Shown: in pieces, positions 1-5,343 of the stretch | Layout of the letters: the number at the start of each line of letters is the position of its first letter | Numbering within the stretch: position 1 is the first letter of the stretch | Assembly (NCBI GenBank): GCA_014380705.1 | Contig: JACMJI010000107.1 | Coordinates: 1 to 5,343 of the forward strand | DNA: 5,343 bases | Direction: 5' to 3' | Source: Gorillibacterium sp. | GTDB lineage: Bacteria > Bacillota > Bacilli > Paenibacillales > NBRC-103111 | Made by a program: the position numbers and the translations under genes | The notes under the pieces: model-generated | What the model was told of the DNA's origin: nothing | Databases searched by the model: none | Seen by the model: only the letters and a program-made list of their open reading frames with translations

Positions 1-387
1 AAAGCCCATAACATCCACAGAGAGCTTGCAAGCATAGAACTTGACTTGTTTTTTTCGCGCTCCTTTAAGGAAGGCTGACAATGGAGGGGCATCATCGTCC
101 TCCATCATATCGAGAAGCATCTTTTTGCCAAATCCGGCATAATTCATTTGTGAAATCGGCAGTTCATCCGGTCCCTTTGGTGTGATTCGACCTAACATTT
201 TCTCATAAAAGGTTTTATCCTGATCCGTCATTTTCTCCGGGTCTCTTACCAGAAACAAACCCCAGAAGGCGCAGAAAATCGTAACGTCCACATCCAGCTC
301 TCTCGCACTATTAGCCAGAATTAAAGCAGCCATCGCTTTATCATAATCACCACTGAACATTAATATATTCATTCTTTTTTTATCCAT
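1..387 (-). CDS. DsrE/DsrF/DrsH-like family protein (C-terminus cut by window edge)
   Basis: The minus-strand frame is open from an ATG at 387 to the window edge, giving 129 residues with no stop. I recognise the DsrE/DsrF/DrsH-like fold (DsrE2-type, often labelled peroxiredoxin family): an N-terminal strand followed by GDYDKAMAALILANSA (residues 13-28), a strand ending in FCAFWG (38-43, Cys39), and FYACKLSVDVMG (117-128) with the Cys (120) that this family conserves. Relatives are usually about 150-165 residues, so some 25-35 residues probably lie outside the window. Such proteins are small and cytosolic; some relay sulfur through the conserved Cys, but the substrate of this branch is not known to me. 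No signal peptide or membrane segment is visible in the part seen. The start is supported by GGGAGG (397-402) with a 9-nt spacer. Met6 is a less likely alternative. A terminator separates it from the small gene upstream, and I found no convincing -35/-10 pair in the 100 bp before it. Confidence 0.85.
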   Translation of the reverse strand, partial: MDKKRMNILMFSGDYDKAMAALILANSARELDVDVTIFCAFWGLFLVRDPEKMTDQDKTFYEKMLGRITPKGPDELPISQMNYAGFGKKMLLDMMEDDDAPPLSAFLKGARKKQVKFYACKLSVDVMGF

Positions 388-396
388 GTTCTCATT

Positions 397-402
397 CCTC
401 CC
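397..402 (-). promoter_or_regulatory. Ribosome binding site of the DsrE-like gene
   Basis: On the minus strand GGGAGG precedes the ATG at 387 with a 9-nt spacer (AATGAGAAC). It supports Met1 rather than Met6 as the start. Confidence 0.75.
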
Positions 403-504
403 TCATACACAATCCATTATTCGATCCATGTTAGCTCCCACTTATTGTTTGCCTTGGTAAGATTATTATCCAATCCGGTATTGTTCTTATCTTCATATGT
501 ACAT

Positions 505-550
505 AAAGCAAAAAGCCACAAGCTAAAGTCCAAAGACTTTGTTTGCGGCT
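505..550 (-). terminator. Rho-independent terminator of the small Cys-rich gene
   Basis: Read on the minus strand, AGCC-G-CAA (550 downward) pairs with TTG-T-GGCT (ending at 514), and an inner perfect stem AAAGTC/GACTTT closes a TTTG loop, with a short internal loop between the two stems. The hairpin is followed directly by TTTTGCTTT (513-505). The orientation fits termination of the minus-strand gene ending at 591. The plus-strand side has no U-tract, so it looks unidirectional. Confidence 0.75.
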
Positions 551-590
551 AGGATTTATATGGGATAGGTTTAAGAATTAAGTAATTTCA

Positions 591-797
591 TTATTCGTGG
601 TATTTATTGATAAGCTTACAGATGTCAGAGCTTTCTTCTTCTTTCTCTTCTTCTTTCTCTTCTTCGTCTAAAAGAGTTTCATGCTCAGCCCAACAGTGTC
701 TGCATACTTCTTCGCTTGTACAAAGAGCAGCATCGTCACAGGTATAACAAAATTGCAGCAGGTTCTTCGTCACTTGATCGGTATTCAACTCTTTCAT
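591..797 (-). CDS. Small Cys-rich protein with acidic tail, function unknown
   Basis: This minus-strand gene encodes 68 residues if it starts at the ATG at 797. That ATG has AGGAG (806-810) with an 8-nt spacer. The frame extends to an ATG at 818, but no Shine-Dalgarno sequence precedes that one. Cysteines lie at 17, 20, 26, 32, 35 and 60, arranged C-x2-C-x5-C-x5-C-x2-C, with His34 and His39 nearby. This could be a metal (zinc) or Fe-S binding knuckle, but I cannot name a family. Residues 45-55 are an almost pure Glu/Lys run encoded by a 12-bp tandem repeat, followed by a short C-terminal segment carrying Cys60 (DICKLINKYHE). No signal peptide or membrane segment is seen, so it is probably cytosolic. 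It appears monocistronic: its own promoter with a Rex/FNR-like dyad upstream and a terminator downstream (505-550). The clean RBS, terminator and Cys spacing argue that it is real. Its role is unknown; redox or metal sensing is only a guess. Confidence 0.72.
   Translation of the reverse strand: MKELNTDQVTKNLLQFCYTCDDAALCTSEEVCRHCWAEHETLLDEEEKEEEKEEESSDICKLINKYHE
636..665 (-). repeat. 12-bp in-frame tandem repeat, 2.5 copies
   Basis: On the plus strand TTCTTCTTTCTC occurs twice in tandem (636-647, 648-659), followed by a half copy TTCTTC (660-665). On the coding strand it specifies the Glu/Lys-rich stretch of the small Cys-rich protein. The unit is a multiple of three, so copy-number changes would alter tail length without breaking the frame. 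Confidence 0.85.
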
Positions 798-805
798 TTC
801 GATCA

Positions 806-810
806 CTCCT
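806..810 (-). promoter_or_regulatory. Ribosome binding site that fixes the start of the small Cys-rich gene
   Basis: AGGAG on the minus strand lies 8 nt before the ATG at 797. The longer candidate start at 818 is preceded only by ATAGTTAACTCACAG, which has no Shine-Dalgarno match. The shorter 68-residue product is therefore preferred. Confidence 0.75.
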
Positions 811-828
811 GTCGTCATCTGTGAGTTA

Positions 829-834
829 ACTATA
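829..834 (-). promoter_or_regulatory. Putative -10 box of the small Cys-rich gene
   Basis: TATAGT on the minus strand matches 5 of 6 bases of TATAAT. No good -35 lies 16-18 bp upstream (the 17-bp position reads ACTTTT). That is typical of promoters that need an activator. The expected transcription start is near 822, giving a leader of about 25 nt. Confidence 0.45.
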
Positions 835-856
835 TCACATCATGCCCCTTAAAAAG

Positions 857-872
857 TGTGAATTATTTCACA
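857..872. promoter_or_regulatory. Rex/FNR/CRP-type operator, perfect dyad
   Basis: The plus strand reads TGTGAA-TTAT-TTCACA, a perfect 6+4+6 inverted repeat. On the minus strand, with flanks, it is TTGTGAAATAATTCACAC. This fits the NADH-sensing repressor Rex consensus of Bacillus-type Firmicutes (TTGTGAA-N4-TTCACAA) at 13 of 14 fixed bases. It also fits the FNR/CRP consensus TGTGA-N6-TCACA exactly. The centre (864.5) falls about 42 bp before the start predicted for the small minus-strand gene, the classic class II activator position, and would also cover the -35 region for repression. It is about 125 bp upstream of the predicted start for the plus-strand kinase gene, so the minus-strand gene is the likelier target. 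Which regulator binds cannot be decided from the sequence. Confidence 0.6.
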
Positions 873-929
873 ATAATAAGTAAAAACAGATGAAAATCAT
901 GGGAGTCAGCTTGCATTTTACCTTATTAT
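873..929. repeat. Interrupted inverted repeat in the divergent promoter region
   Basis: ATAATAAG+TAAAA (873-885) is complementary to TTTTA+CTTATTAT (916-920 and 922-929), with one unpaired C at 921. The arms total 13 bp around a 30-nt centre that contains a smaller ATGA-AAA-TCAT dyad. The left arm abuts the Rex/FNR-like site. The arms are almost pure A/T, so some of the match may be chance. Confidence 0.5.
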
Positions 930-936
930 GACAATA

Positions 937-956
937 AATGAACTCGATGGTTCATT
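937..956. promoter_or_regulatory. Inverted repeat touching the -35 box of the kinase gene (candidate operator)
   Basis: AATGAAC-TCGATG-GTTCATT is a perfect 7-bp inverted repeat with a 6-bp spacer. Its right end overlaps the TTGACC -35 hexamer at 955-956, a position suited to a dimeric transcription factor. I do not recognise the motif. Confidence 0.45.
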
Positions 957-983
957 GACCCGTTTTAAGAACTGTGATTTAAT
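955..983 (+). promoter_or_regulatory. Sigma-A-type promoter of the phosphotransferase gene
   Basis: The -35 is TTGACC (955-960, 5/6) and the -10 is TTTAAT (978-983, 5/6), with a 17-bp spacer. An extended -10 TG (975-976) sits one base before the -10. Transcription would start near 990 and give a leader of about 37 nt. Confidence 0.65.
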
Positions 984-1026
984 AAACATAACTTTTTAGA
1001 AATAATCGAATAGGACGGGTGTTTAA

Positions 1027-2037
1027 ATGATTGCGAGCCTTGATATTTATTATAACCATATACTCAGCCAATATCAGATGGCTAATCTCTGGAAGGTCGA
1101 AGTGCGAGATAGCGGGATGAATAATACGACGCGCTTTCTAGTGGGCGTAAATGGCGACTTGCGCATTCTGCGTATTTATGAGAACCATCGTGACCCAGAC
1201 AAACTTCGCTTCGAGCATGAAATCCTGATTCAGCTACAGGAGACAAAACTTGCCTATGTCACGCCTCTCCCTTATCCATCCCTCACAGGAGAAACCTTTG
1301 TCACCTGTTTGGATGGAAAGCTTGCAGCGATCTTTACCTATATTCCAGGAGAGCGTCCAGTCCACACAACATGTATCGAGCTCGCATATCGGATGGGGCA
1401 AGCAACAGCTGAGTTAGTTTTATCTCTCGCACAGCTCAAACCCTTAGCAGCTACGATCTATCCCCCTTATTATGAGTTAGGTGAGGCCTATCCTTCAGCT
1501 TATGCTGATATTTCACACCGTGTGGGCATTAACCCCGATCTGAAAAGTATCAGTGGAGATATGTTGTTCCTACTTGCTGAGCTCAATGCTTTTTGTCAGC
1601 ACATGGACTCGGTTCGCGAACTGCCAAAGCAGATCATCCATGGAGACTTCTCTTGTTCGAACGTATTAATGGAGGCCGGACAGGTGGTTGGCATTCTAGA
1701 TTTTGAATTCGCTACTTGGGATGCTCGGGCTATGGAGCTTGCGGTATGCTTGGGAGAATATATTAGCAGTGAACAAGATGTAGACCTAAATGTCCAAGCC
1801 GTACTAACGGGTTATGGTGACAAACACAAATTAACCCCAGCAGAAGCTCTACTTCTTCCCGAGCTCACGAAGCTAAGAAGACTGGATGTCTTCCTCCATT
1901 TCTGGAACCGCTATGAAGCTGGTCTTGATCCTGTAGAGATTTTGCGCGATCAGACGATACGCTCTGCCAATGCTTGTCGATATATGAATAAGAACCTAGA
2001 GACTCTAATGAATGCTATTCAGCGCTTAGTTGTATAG
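1027..2037 (+). CDS. APH-family phosphotransferase, homoserine kinase type II-like
   Basis: The product has 336 residues, a normal length for the APH/COG2334 kinase-like family (homoserine kinase type II, SrkA, CotS relatives). The N-lobe carries a nucleotide-loop-like segment GMNNTTRFLVG (30-40), a strand LRILRIYENH (45-54) with Arg49 near the usual ATP-contacting Lys position, and RFEHEIL (61-67), whose Glu65 is a candidate for the C-helix acid. The catalytic loop is IIHGDFSCSNVL with H205, D207 and N212. The metal-binding Asp is D225 in ILDFEFA. All key acidic residues are present, so it should be an active cytosolic small-molecule kinase. Its substrate cannot be read from sequence. Homoserine is one option, but no threonine-pathway genes are nearby, and sugar, amino-alcohol or aminoglycoside-like substrates remain possible. 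The start is weakly supported by AGGA (1012-1015) and GGGTG (1017-1021). Met18 has no RBS. It is a single gene with its own promoter, convergent with the sirtuin gene 26 bp away. Confidence 0.85.
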   Translation: MIASLDIYYNHILSQYQMANLWKVEVRDSGMNNTTRFLVGVNGDLRILRIYENHRDPDKLRFEHEILIQLQETKLAYVTPLPYPSLTGETFVTCLDGKLAAIFTYIPGERPVHTTCIELAYRMGQATAELVLSLAQLKPLAATIYPPYYELGEAYPSAYADISHRVGINPDLKSISGDMLFLLAELNAFCQHMDSVRELPKQIIHGDFSCSNVLMEAGQVVGILDFEFATWDARAMELAVCLGEYISSEQDVDLNVQAVLTGYGDKHKLTPAEALLLPELTKLRRLDVFLHFWNRYEAGLDPVEILRDQTIRSANACRYMNKNLETLMNAIQRLVV

Positions 2038-2055
2038 GTCCTCGTTGGAGGACTT
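2036..2055. terminator. Hairpin between convergent genes, possible weak terminator
   Basis: AG-GTCCTC-GTTG-GAGGAC-TT forms a 6-bp perfect stem, extended by one G-U and one A-U pair, that begins within the kinase stop codon. The adjoining CTTCGAAG (2053-2060) is self-complementary. There is no real U-tract on either strand: TTCGAAGATATTATTT follows on plus and CTATACAAC on minus. Termination here is therefore uncertain, and convergent transcripts may overlap. Confidence 0.35.
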
Positions 2056-2063
2056 CGAAGATA

Positions 2064-2804
2064 TTATTTAAGTGCATCACTTATCATAGCGGCTGACAAA
2101 ATCTCTCCAATGCTGCCACAAAGCAGAAGATCAGCATAGCTATCGTAGGGGGTTGGTGTTTTATTGATTAGGACAAGCTTATCCCCACGGAAATAGTTAA
2201 TTAAGGATGCCGCAGGGTTAACGGTTAGTGACGTTCCACCGACAATCAGTACACTTGCCCTTTCTACTGCCCTCACACTCAGCTCAATGATATTTGGGTC
2301 CAGGCTTTCTTCATAAAGGATGACATCAGGTTTAATTACTTCACCGCAGATATCACAGCGAGGCACTTTTTCAGAGCTTTCCAGAATAGCCTGCAATGGA
2401 TAAGAAGCGTGACATTTCATACAGCTATTGCGATGAATCGACCCGTGCAGCTCCAGAACATTTCGACTTCCCGCCATTTGGTGCAGACCATCAATATTTT
2501 GTGTAATCACAGTGTTCAGTTTTCCCTGTGACTCCAGACTCGAGAGCGCTAAATGTGCCGCACCTGGTTTTGCTTCTAAATGGATCATATGCGATTTATA
2601 GAAGGTGTAAAAATGCTCCGGATATCTCATAAAAAAGCTGTGGCTAAGTATCGTTTCCGGGGGAAGCTGCTGTTTCTCACTAATTCGGTAAAGCCCCCCC
2701 TCGGAACGAAAATCGGGAATTCCACTCTCCGTGGATGTCCCGGCACCGCCAAAGAAGACAATGTCTGTACTTTGGCGGAGCAGTTCACCTAATTTATTCT
2801 CCAA
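2064..2804 (-). CDS. cobB: Sir2-family NAD-dependent protein deacylase (sirtuin)
   Basis: The product has 246 residues, a typical bacterial sirtuin length. It removes acyl groups from lysines using NAD+, yielding nicotinamide and O-acyl-ADP-ribose, in the cytosol. NAD-binding motifs are GAGTSTESGIPDFRS (20-34) and TQNIDGLH (101-108). The catalytic base is His120 in ELHGS. The structural zinc is held by C128-x2-C131 and C150-x2-C153. GGTSL (residues 189-193) and LVLINKTPTPYD further on complete the Rossmann half. The overall arrangement resembles the bacterial deacetylase class of Thermotoga Sir2 more than the Tyr/Arg desuccinylase class, so deacetylation is the default expectation. The symbol is generic, and srtN is the Bacillus equivalent. 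The start is TTG (2804-2802), fixed by AGGAGG with a 9-nt spacer; the next Met (59) would delete the NAD site. It follows ldh by 31 bp with no terminator between, so co-transcription is likely. Confidence 0.93.
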   Translation of the reverse strand: MENKLGELLRQSTDIVFFGGAGTSTESGIPDFRSEGGLYRISEKQQLPPETILSHSFFMRYPEHFYTFYKSHMIHLEAKPGAAHLALSSLESQGKLNTVITQNIDGLHQMAGSRNVLELHGSIHRNSCMKCHASYPLQAILESSEKVPRCDICGEVIKPDVILYEESLDPNIIELSVRAVERASVLIVGGTSLTVNPAASLINYFRGDKLVLINKTPTPYDSYADLLLCGSIGEILSAAMISDALK

Positions 2805-2813
2805 CCGTACACT

Positions 2814-2819
2814 CCTCCT
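2814..2819 (-). promoter_or_regulatory. Ribosome binding site selecting the TTG start of the sirtuin
   Basis: A perfect AGGAGG on the minus strand (within AAGGAGGAGT) lies 9 nt before TTG at 2804. No ATG or GTG in frame lies near, so the TTG is the initiator. The strong site may compensate for the weak start codon. Confidence 0.85.
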
Positions 2820-2835
2820 TCAATATCCAGGAAAT

Positions 2836-3801
<966 letters not shown>

Positions 3802-3870
3802 TCATAGTTGAATTCAAGCATCTATATCGCTTATATGTCATTTTCTTTATTACCAATGGTTATCATGTCC

Positions 3871-3900
3871 ATTATAATGAAATTTCTTAGCATATGCCAC
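3871..3900 (-). promoter_or_regulatory. Putative promoter of the ldh-sirtuin unit
   Basis: On the minus strand a consensus -10 TATAAT (3876-3871) is preceded after 18 bp by GTGGCA (3900-3895), a 4/6 match to TTGACA. Transcription would start near 3864, leaving a leader of about 78 nt. The palindrome GCATATGC (3890-3897) overlaps the -35 region. I see no Rex (TTGTGAA-N4-TTCACAA or TTGTTAA-N4-TTAACAA) or cre-like site in the leader. Confidence 0.5.
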
Positions 3901-3920
3901 TCTGCTATTTCTATGAAACC

Positions 3921-3956
3921 TAAATCCCCACTGGCAACTTGACCAGTGGGGATTTA
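3921..3956 (-). terminator. Strong hairpin terminating the 2-oxoacid oxidoreductase transcript
   Basis: TAAATCCCCACTGG (3921-3934) and CCAGTGGGGATTTA (3943-3956) form a perfect 14-bp inverted repeat with an 8-nt loop, 11 bp after the stop codon of the oxidoreductase gene. The base of the stem carries AAAT/ATTT rather than a long U-run, with GGTTTCAT after it on the minus strand. It should insulate ldh from the upstream gene. Because no plus-strand gene ends here, the minus strand is the relevant direction. Confidence 0.75.
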
Positions 3957-3967
3957 ATGAGTTGCAC

Positions 3968-5343
3968 TTATAGATAAGAGCTTTCGTGCTTTGCCTTAAG
4001 GGCATTCCAGCGACGTTCAACTTCAGCCTCGAAGGCTTGATACGTCTCGGCAAATTCCGGTTTGAGCATATGACGGGTCTTCCCCATGGATCCAAGCCAT
4101 GCCGTCATGGGAAGCTTCTTATCTTTATCCTCGGGATTATACGTTATCGTTGTAACGCCATGCTCCACTTCATAAAGCGGGAAGAAGCACGTATCCACTG
4201 CATAACTTATAATCTCCGTACCTTTGTCATCCTCTGTCAGCCAATTTAATGGGCAGGCAATAAGGATCTTGCCATAGACAAGTCCTTCTTTCTGCGCATA
4301 ATATTGCGCTTTCGCAGCCTTCTTCACAAGATCCTGTGGAAAGGCTTCACTGCCAGTGAATACATAGGGAATATGGGTAGCAGCCATAATCTGCGCGGTA
4401 TCCTTATGATGGACTGCTTTGCCGCCTCTGTCATCCCCGACATTTGATGTCGAAGTCCGATGACCGATTGGTGTCGAATAGGACATCTGTGCACCCGTAT
4501 TCATGTAGCCCTCATTATCATACTCAATGATAATCATTTTGTGGTTGCGCAGGGCAGCACCAATGGCCGGCCCCATTCCAATATCCATCCCGCCGTCACC
4601 TGTTACCATGACAAAGGTGAAATCATCCTTTAATCCTAGATAATCAAGCTCGCCCCGACGCTTGCGCTCCCAGAACATCTCAACTACCCCTGACAAGGTT
4701 GCAGCACCGTTCTGGAACAGGTTATGAATATAGGTGCCTTTGTGAGCGGAGTAAGGATAACCCGTTGTAACGACCATCGCACAGCCCGTATGGAACAGGG
4801 TTACGATGTCGCCTTCAATCCCTTTGAAGAAAAGCTCTAAACCAGAGAAAATTCCACAGCCCGGGCAAGCCCCATGTCCAGGAGCGATCCGTTTGGGCTT
4901 CTTCACCAATGCACGAAGGGGTGGAATCCTGACATTCACTTTACCTGTAATCGCATCCTTCGAGACACTGATTAACCCGGTATTTAAATCCTCATAACGC
5001 ATGGGTTCAAGTACCCGTTGAGGCTTCTTAGTTGGATCTCCTGGAGTATGCCCGTAGTAGTCAAAGGGTGTGGCTACAAAGCCCTTTTCTACCGCATCAA
5101 TGGCAAATCCAAACAGGCTATGTCCATCCTCAGCGTAGAAATCCTTGCCACCCAGACCATAAATCCGACTGATGACTTGGGTATCGCGGTTTCCTTGGGT
5201 GAACAAGGCTGCTTTGATCTCATTGACCATATTGCCGCCATGTGCCCCATAAGAATCTGCTCGGTCGCCGACGGTAACCGCCTTAACATGCTGCAGCGCT
5301 TCAGCAATTTCCTTGGCTGGGAAAGGACGAATCATATTCGGTG
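3968..5343 (-). CDS. Pyruvate:ferredoxin oxidoreductase-type enzyme, fused alpha (C-terminal part) and beta subunits; 5' end outside window
   Basis: This enzyme class decarboxylates 2-oxoacids such as pyruvate to acyl-CoA, reducing ferredoxin with TPP and [4Fe-4S] clusters; it can run in reverse. The minus-strand frame stays open through the right edge. The ATG at 5335 is internal, since Pro-Asn codons precede it and the text starts mid-domain. Counting from that Met, residues 1 to about 115 are the end of an alpha subunit (RPFPAKEI, GDRADSYGAHGG, RIYGLGGKD). After a linker, the beta subunit starts near 150. Beta cluster cysteines are C157-x2-C160 (GACPGCG), C185 (HTGCAMV) and C361 (IACPLNW). 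The C157/C160/C185 spacing equals that of the proximal cluster in Desulfovibrio africanus PFOR. TPP/Mg binding is GDGG (246-249) to YDNEGYMNTG (272-281). No ferredoxin domain lies between alpha and beta, so gamma and delta parts should be separate genes, probably upstream. YMNTG favours pyruvate, but other 2-oxoacids are possible. No ferredoxin gene is visible in the window. Confidence 0.9.
   Translation of the reverse strand, partial: PNMIRPFPAKEIAEALQHVKAVTVGDRADSYGAHGGNMVNEIKAALFTQGNRDTQVISRIYGLGGKDFYAEDGHSLFGFAIDAVEKGFVATPFDYYGHTPGDPTKKPQRVLEPMRYEDLNTGLISVSKDAITGKVNVRIPPLRALVKKPKRIAPGHGACPGCGIFSGLELFFKGIEGDIVTLFHTGCAMVVTTGYPYSAHKGTYIHNLFQNGAATLSGVVEMFWERKRRGELDYLGLKDDFTFVMVTGDGGMDIGMGPAIGAALRNHKMIIIEYDNEGYMNTGAQMSYSTPIGHRTSTSNVGDDRGGKAVHHKDTAQIMAATHIPYVFTGSEAFPQDLVKKAAKAQYYAQKEGLVYGKILIACPLNWLTEDDKGTEIISYAVDTCFFPLYEVEHGVTTITYNPEDKDKKLPMTAWLGSMGKTRHMLKPEFAETYQAFEAEVERRWNALKAKHESSYL

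Noticed and set aside
798..818. Longer start (ATG at 818) for the small Cys-rich gene
   Set aside because: No Shine-Dalgarno sequence precedes it, while the ATG at 797 has AGGAG at 8 nt; the extra seven codons encode the RBS itself.
2580..2792. Plus-strand open frame antisense to the sirtuin
   Set aside because: It overlaps the conserved N-terminal sirtuin motifs on the other strand and has no family resemblance or translation signals.
3850..4095. Minus-strand 81-codon open frame overlapping the end of the oxidoreductase gene
   Set aside because: It lies in another frame inside a well-supported gene, runs across the terminator hairpin, and shows no recognisable domain or RBS.
5089..5307. 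Minus-strand 72-codon frame within the alpha domain
   Set aside because: It is an alternative frame of the oxidoreductase gene, which reads through the same bases with clear family motifs.
5333..5335. ATG at 5335 as the true start of the oxidoreductase gene
   Set aside because: The upstream codons remain open (Pro-Asn), no RBS fits before it, and the protein would begin in the middle of the alpha C-terminal domain.

Overview
The window looks like a piece of chromosome from an anaerobic, low-to-mid G+C Firmicute. The closest fit in style is Desulfitobacterium/Desulfosporosinus or a related Peptococcaceae, judged from gene content, Bacillus/Clostridium-type ribosome binding sites, sigma-A-like promoters and a G+C that looks mid-40s by eye. 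The genus is inference. The gene content is a ferredoxin-linked 2-oxoacid oxidoreductase, an L-lactate dehydrogenase, a sirtuin, a DsrE-like sulfur-metabolism-type protein and a small Cys-rich protein.

Layout. (1) At the left edge on the minus strand is the N-terminal 129 residues of a DsrE/DsrF/DrsH-like protein. (2) A rho-independent terminator on the minus strand (505-550) closes a small minus-strand gene (591-797) that encodes a Cys-rich protein with an acidic tail. (3) The divergent region 798-1026 is dense in dyads. It holds a TGTGAA-TTAT-TTCACA site resembling Rex and FNR/CRP operators, a second spaced TGTGA/TCACA dyad over a -10 box, and an inverted repeat touching the -35 box of a good plus-strand promoter. 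(4) The plus-strand gene 1027-2037 encodes an APH/homoserine-kinase-type-II-like phosphotransferase. (5) Convergent to it lies a minus-strand pair, ldh (2836-3786) then a sirtuin (2064-2804, TTG start), 31 bp apart and probably co-transcribed from a promoter near 3871-3900. (6) A 14-bp perfect hairpin (3921-3956) ends the next minus-strand unit. This is a pyruvate:ferredoxin-type oxidoreductase in which the C-terminal part of the alpha subunit and the whole beta subunit are fused in one frame; the gene continues past the right edge.

How the genes may work together. The right half sits at the pyruvate node: the 2-oxoacid oxidoreductase exchanges pyruvate and acetyl-CoA with ferredoxin, and LDH exchanges pyruvate and lactate with NADH. 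The sirtuin consumes NAD+ to deacylate lysines, so it could tie protein acylation to the same NAD+/acyl-CoA state. The redox-type operator in the left half could put the small Cys-rich protein under NADH- or oxygen-linked control. These links are inferred from adjacency and motifs. I see no mobile element, CRISPR array, tRNA or rRNA. No wholly new system is evident; the best candidates for something undescribed are the small Cys-rich protein with its regulatory region and the ldh-sirtuin pairing.
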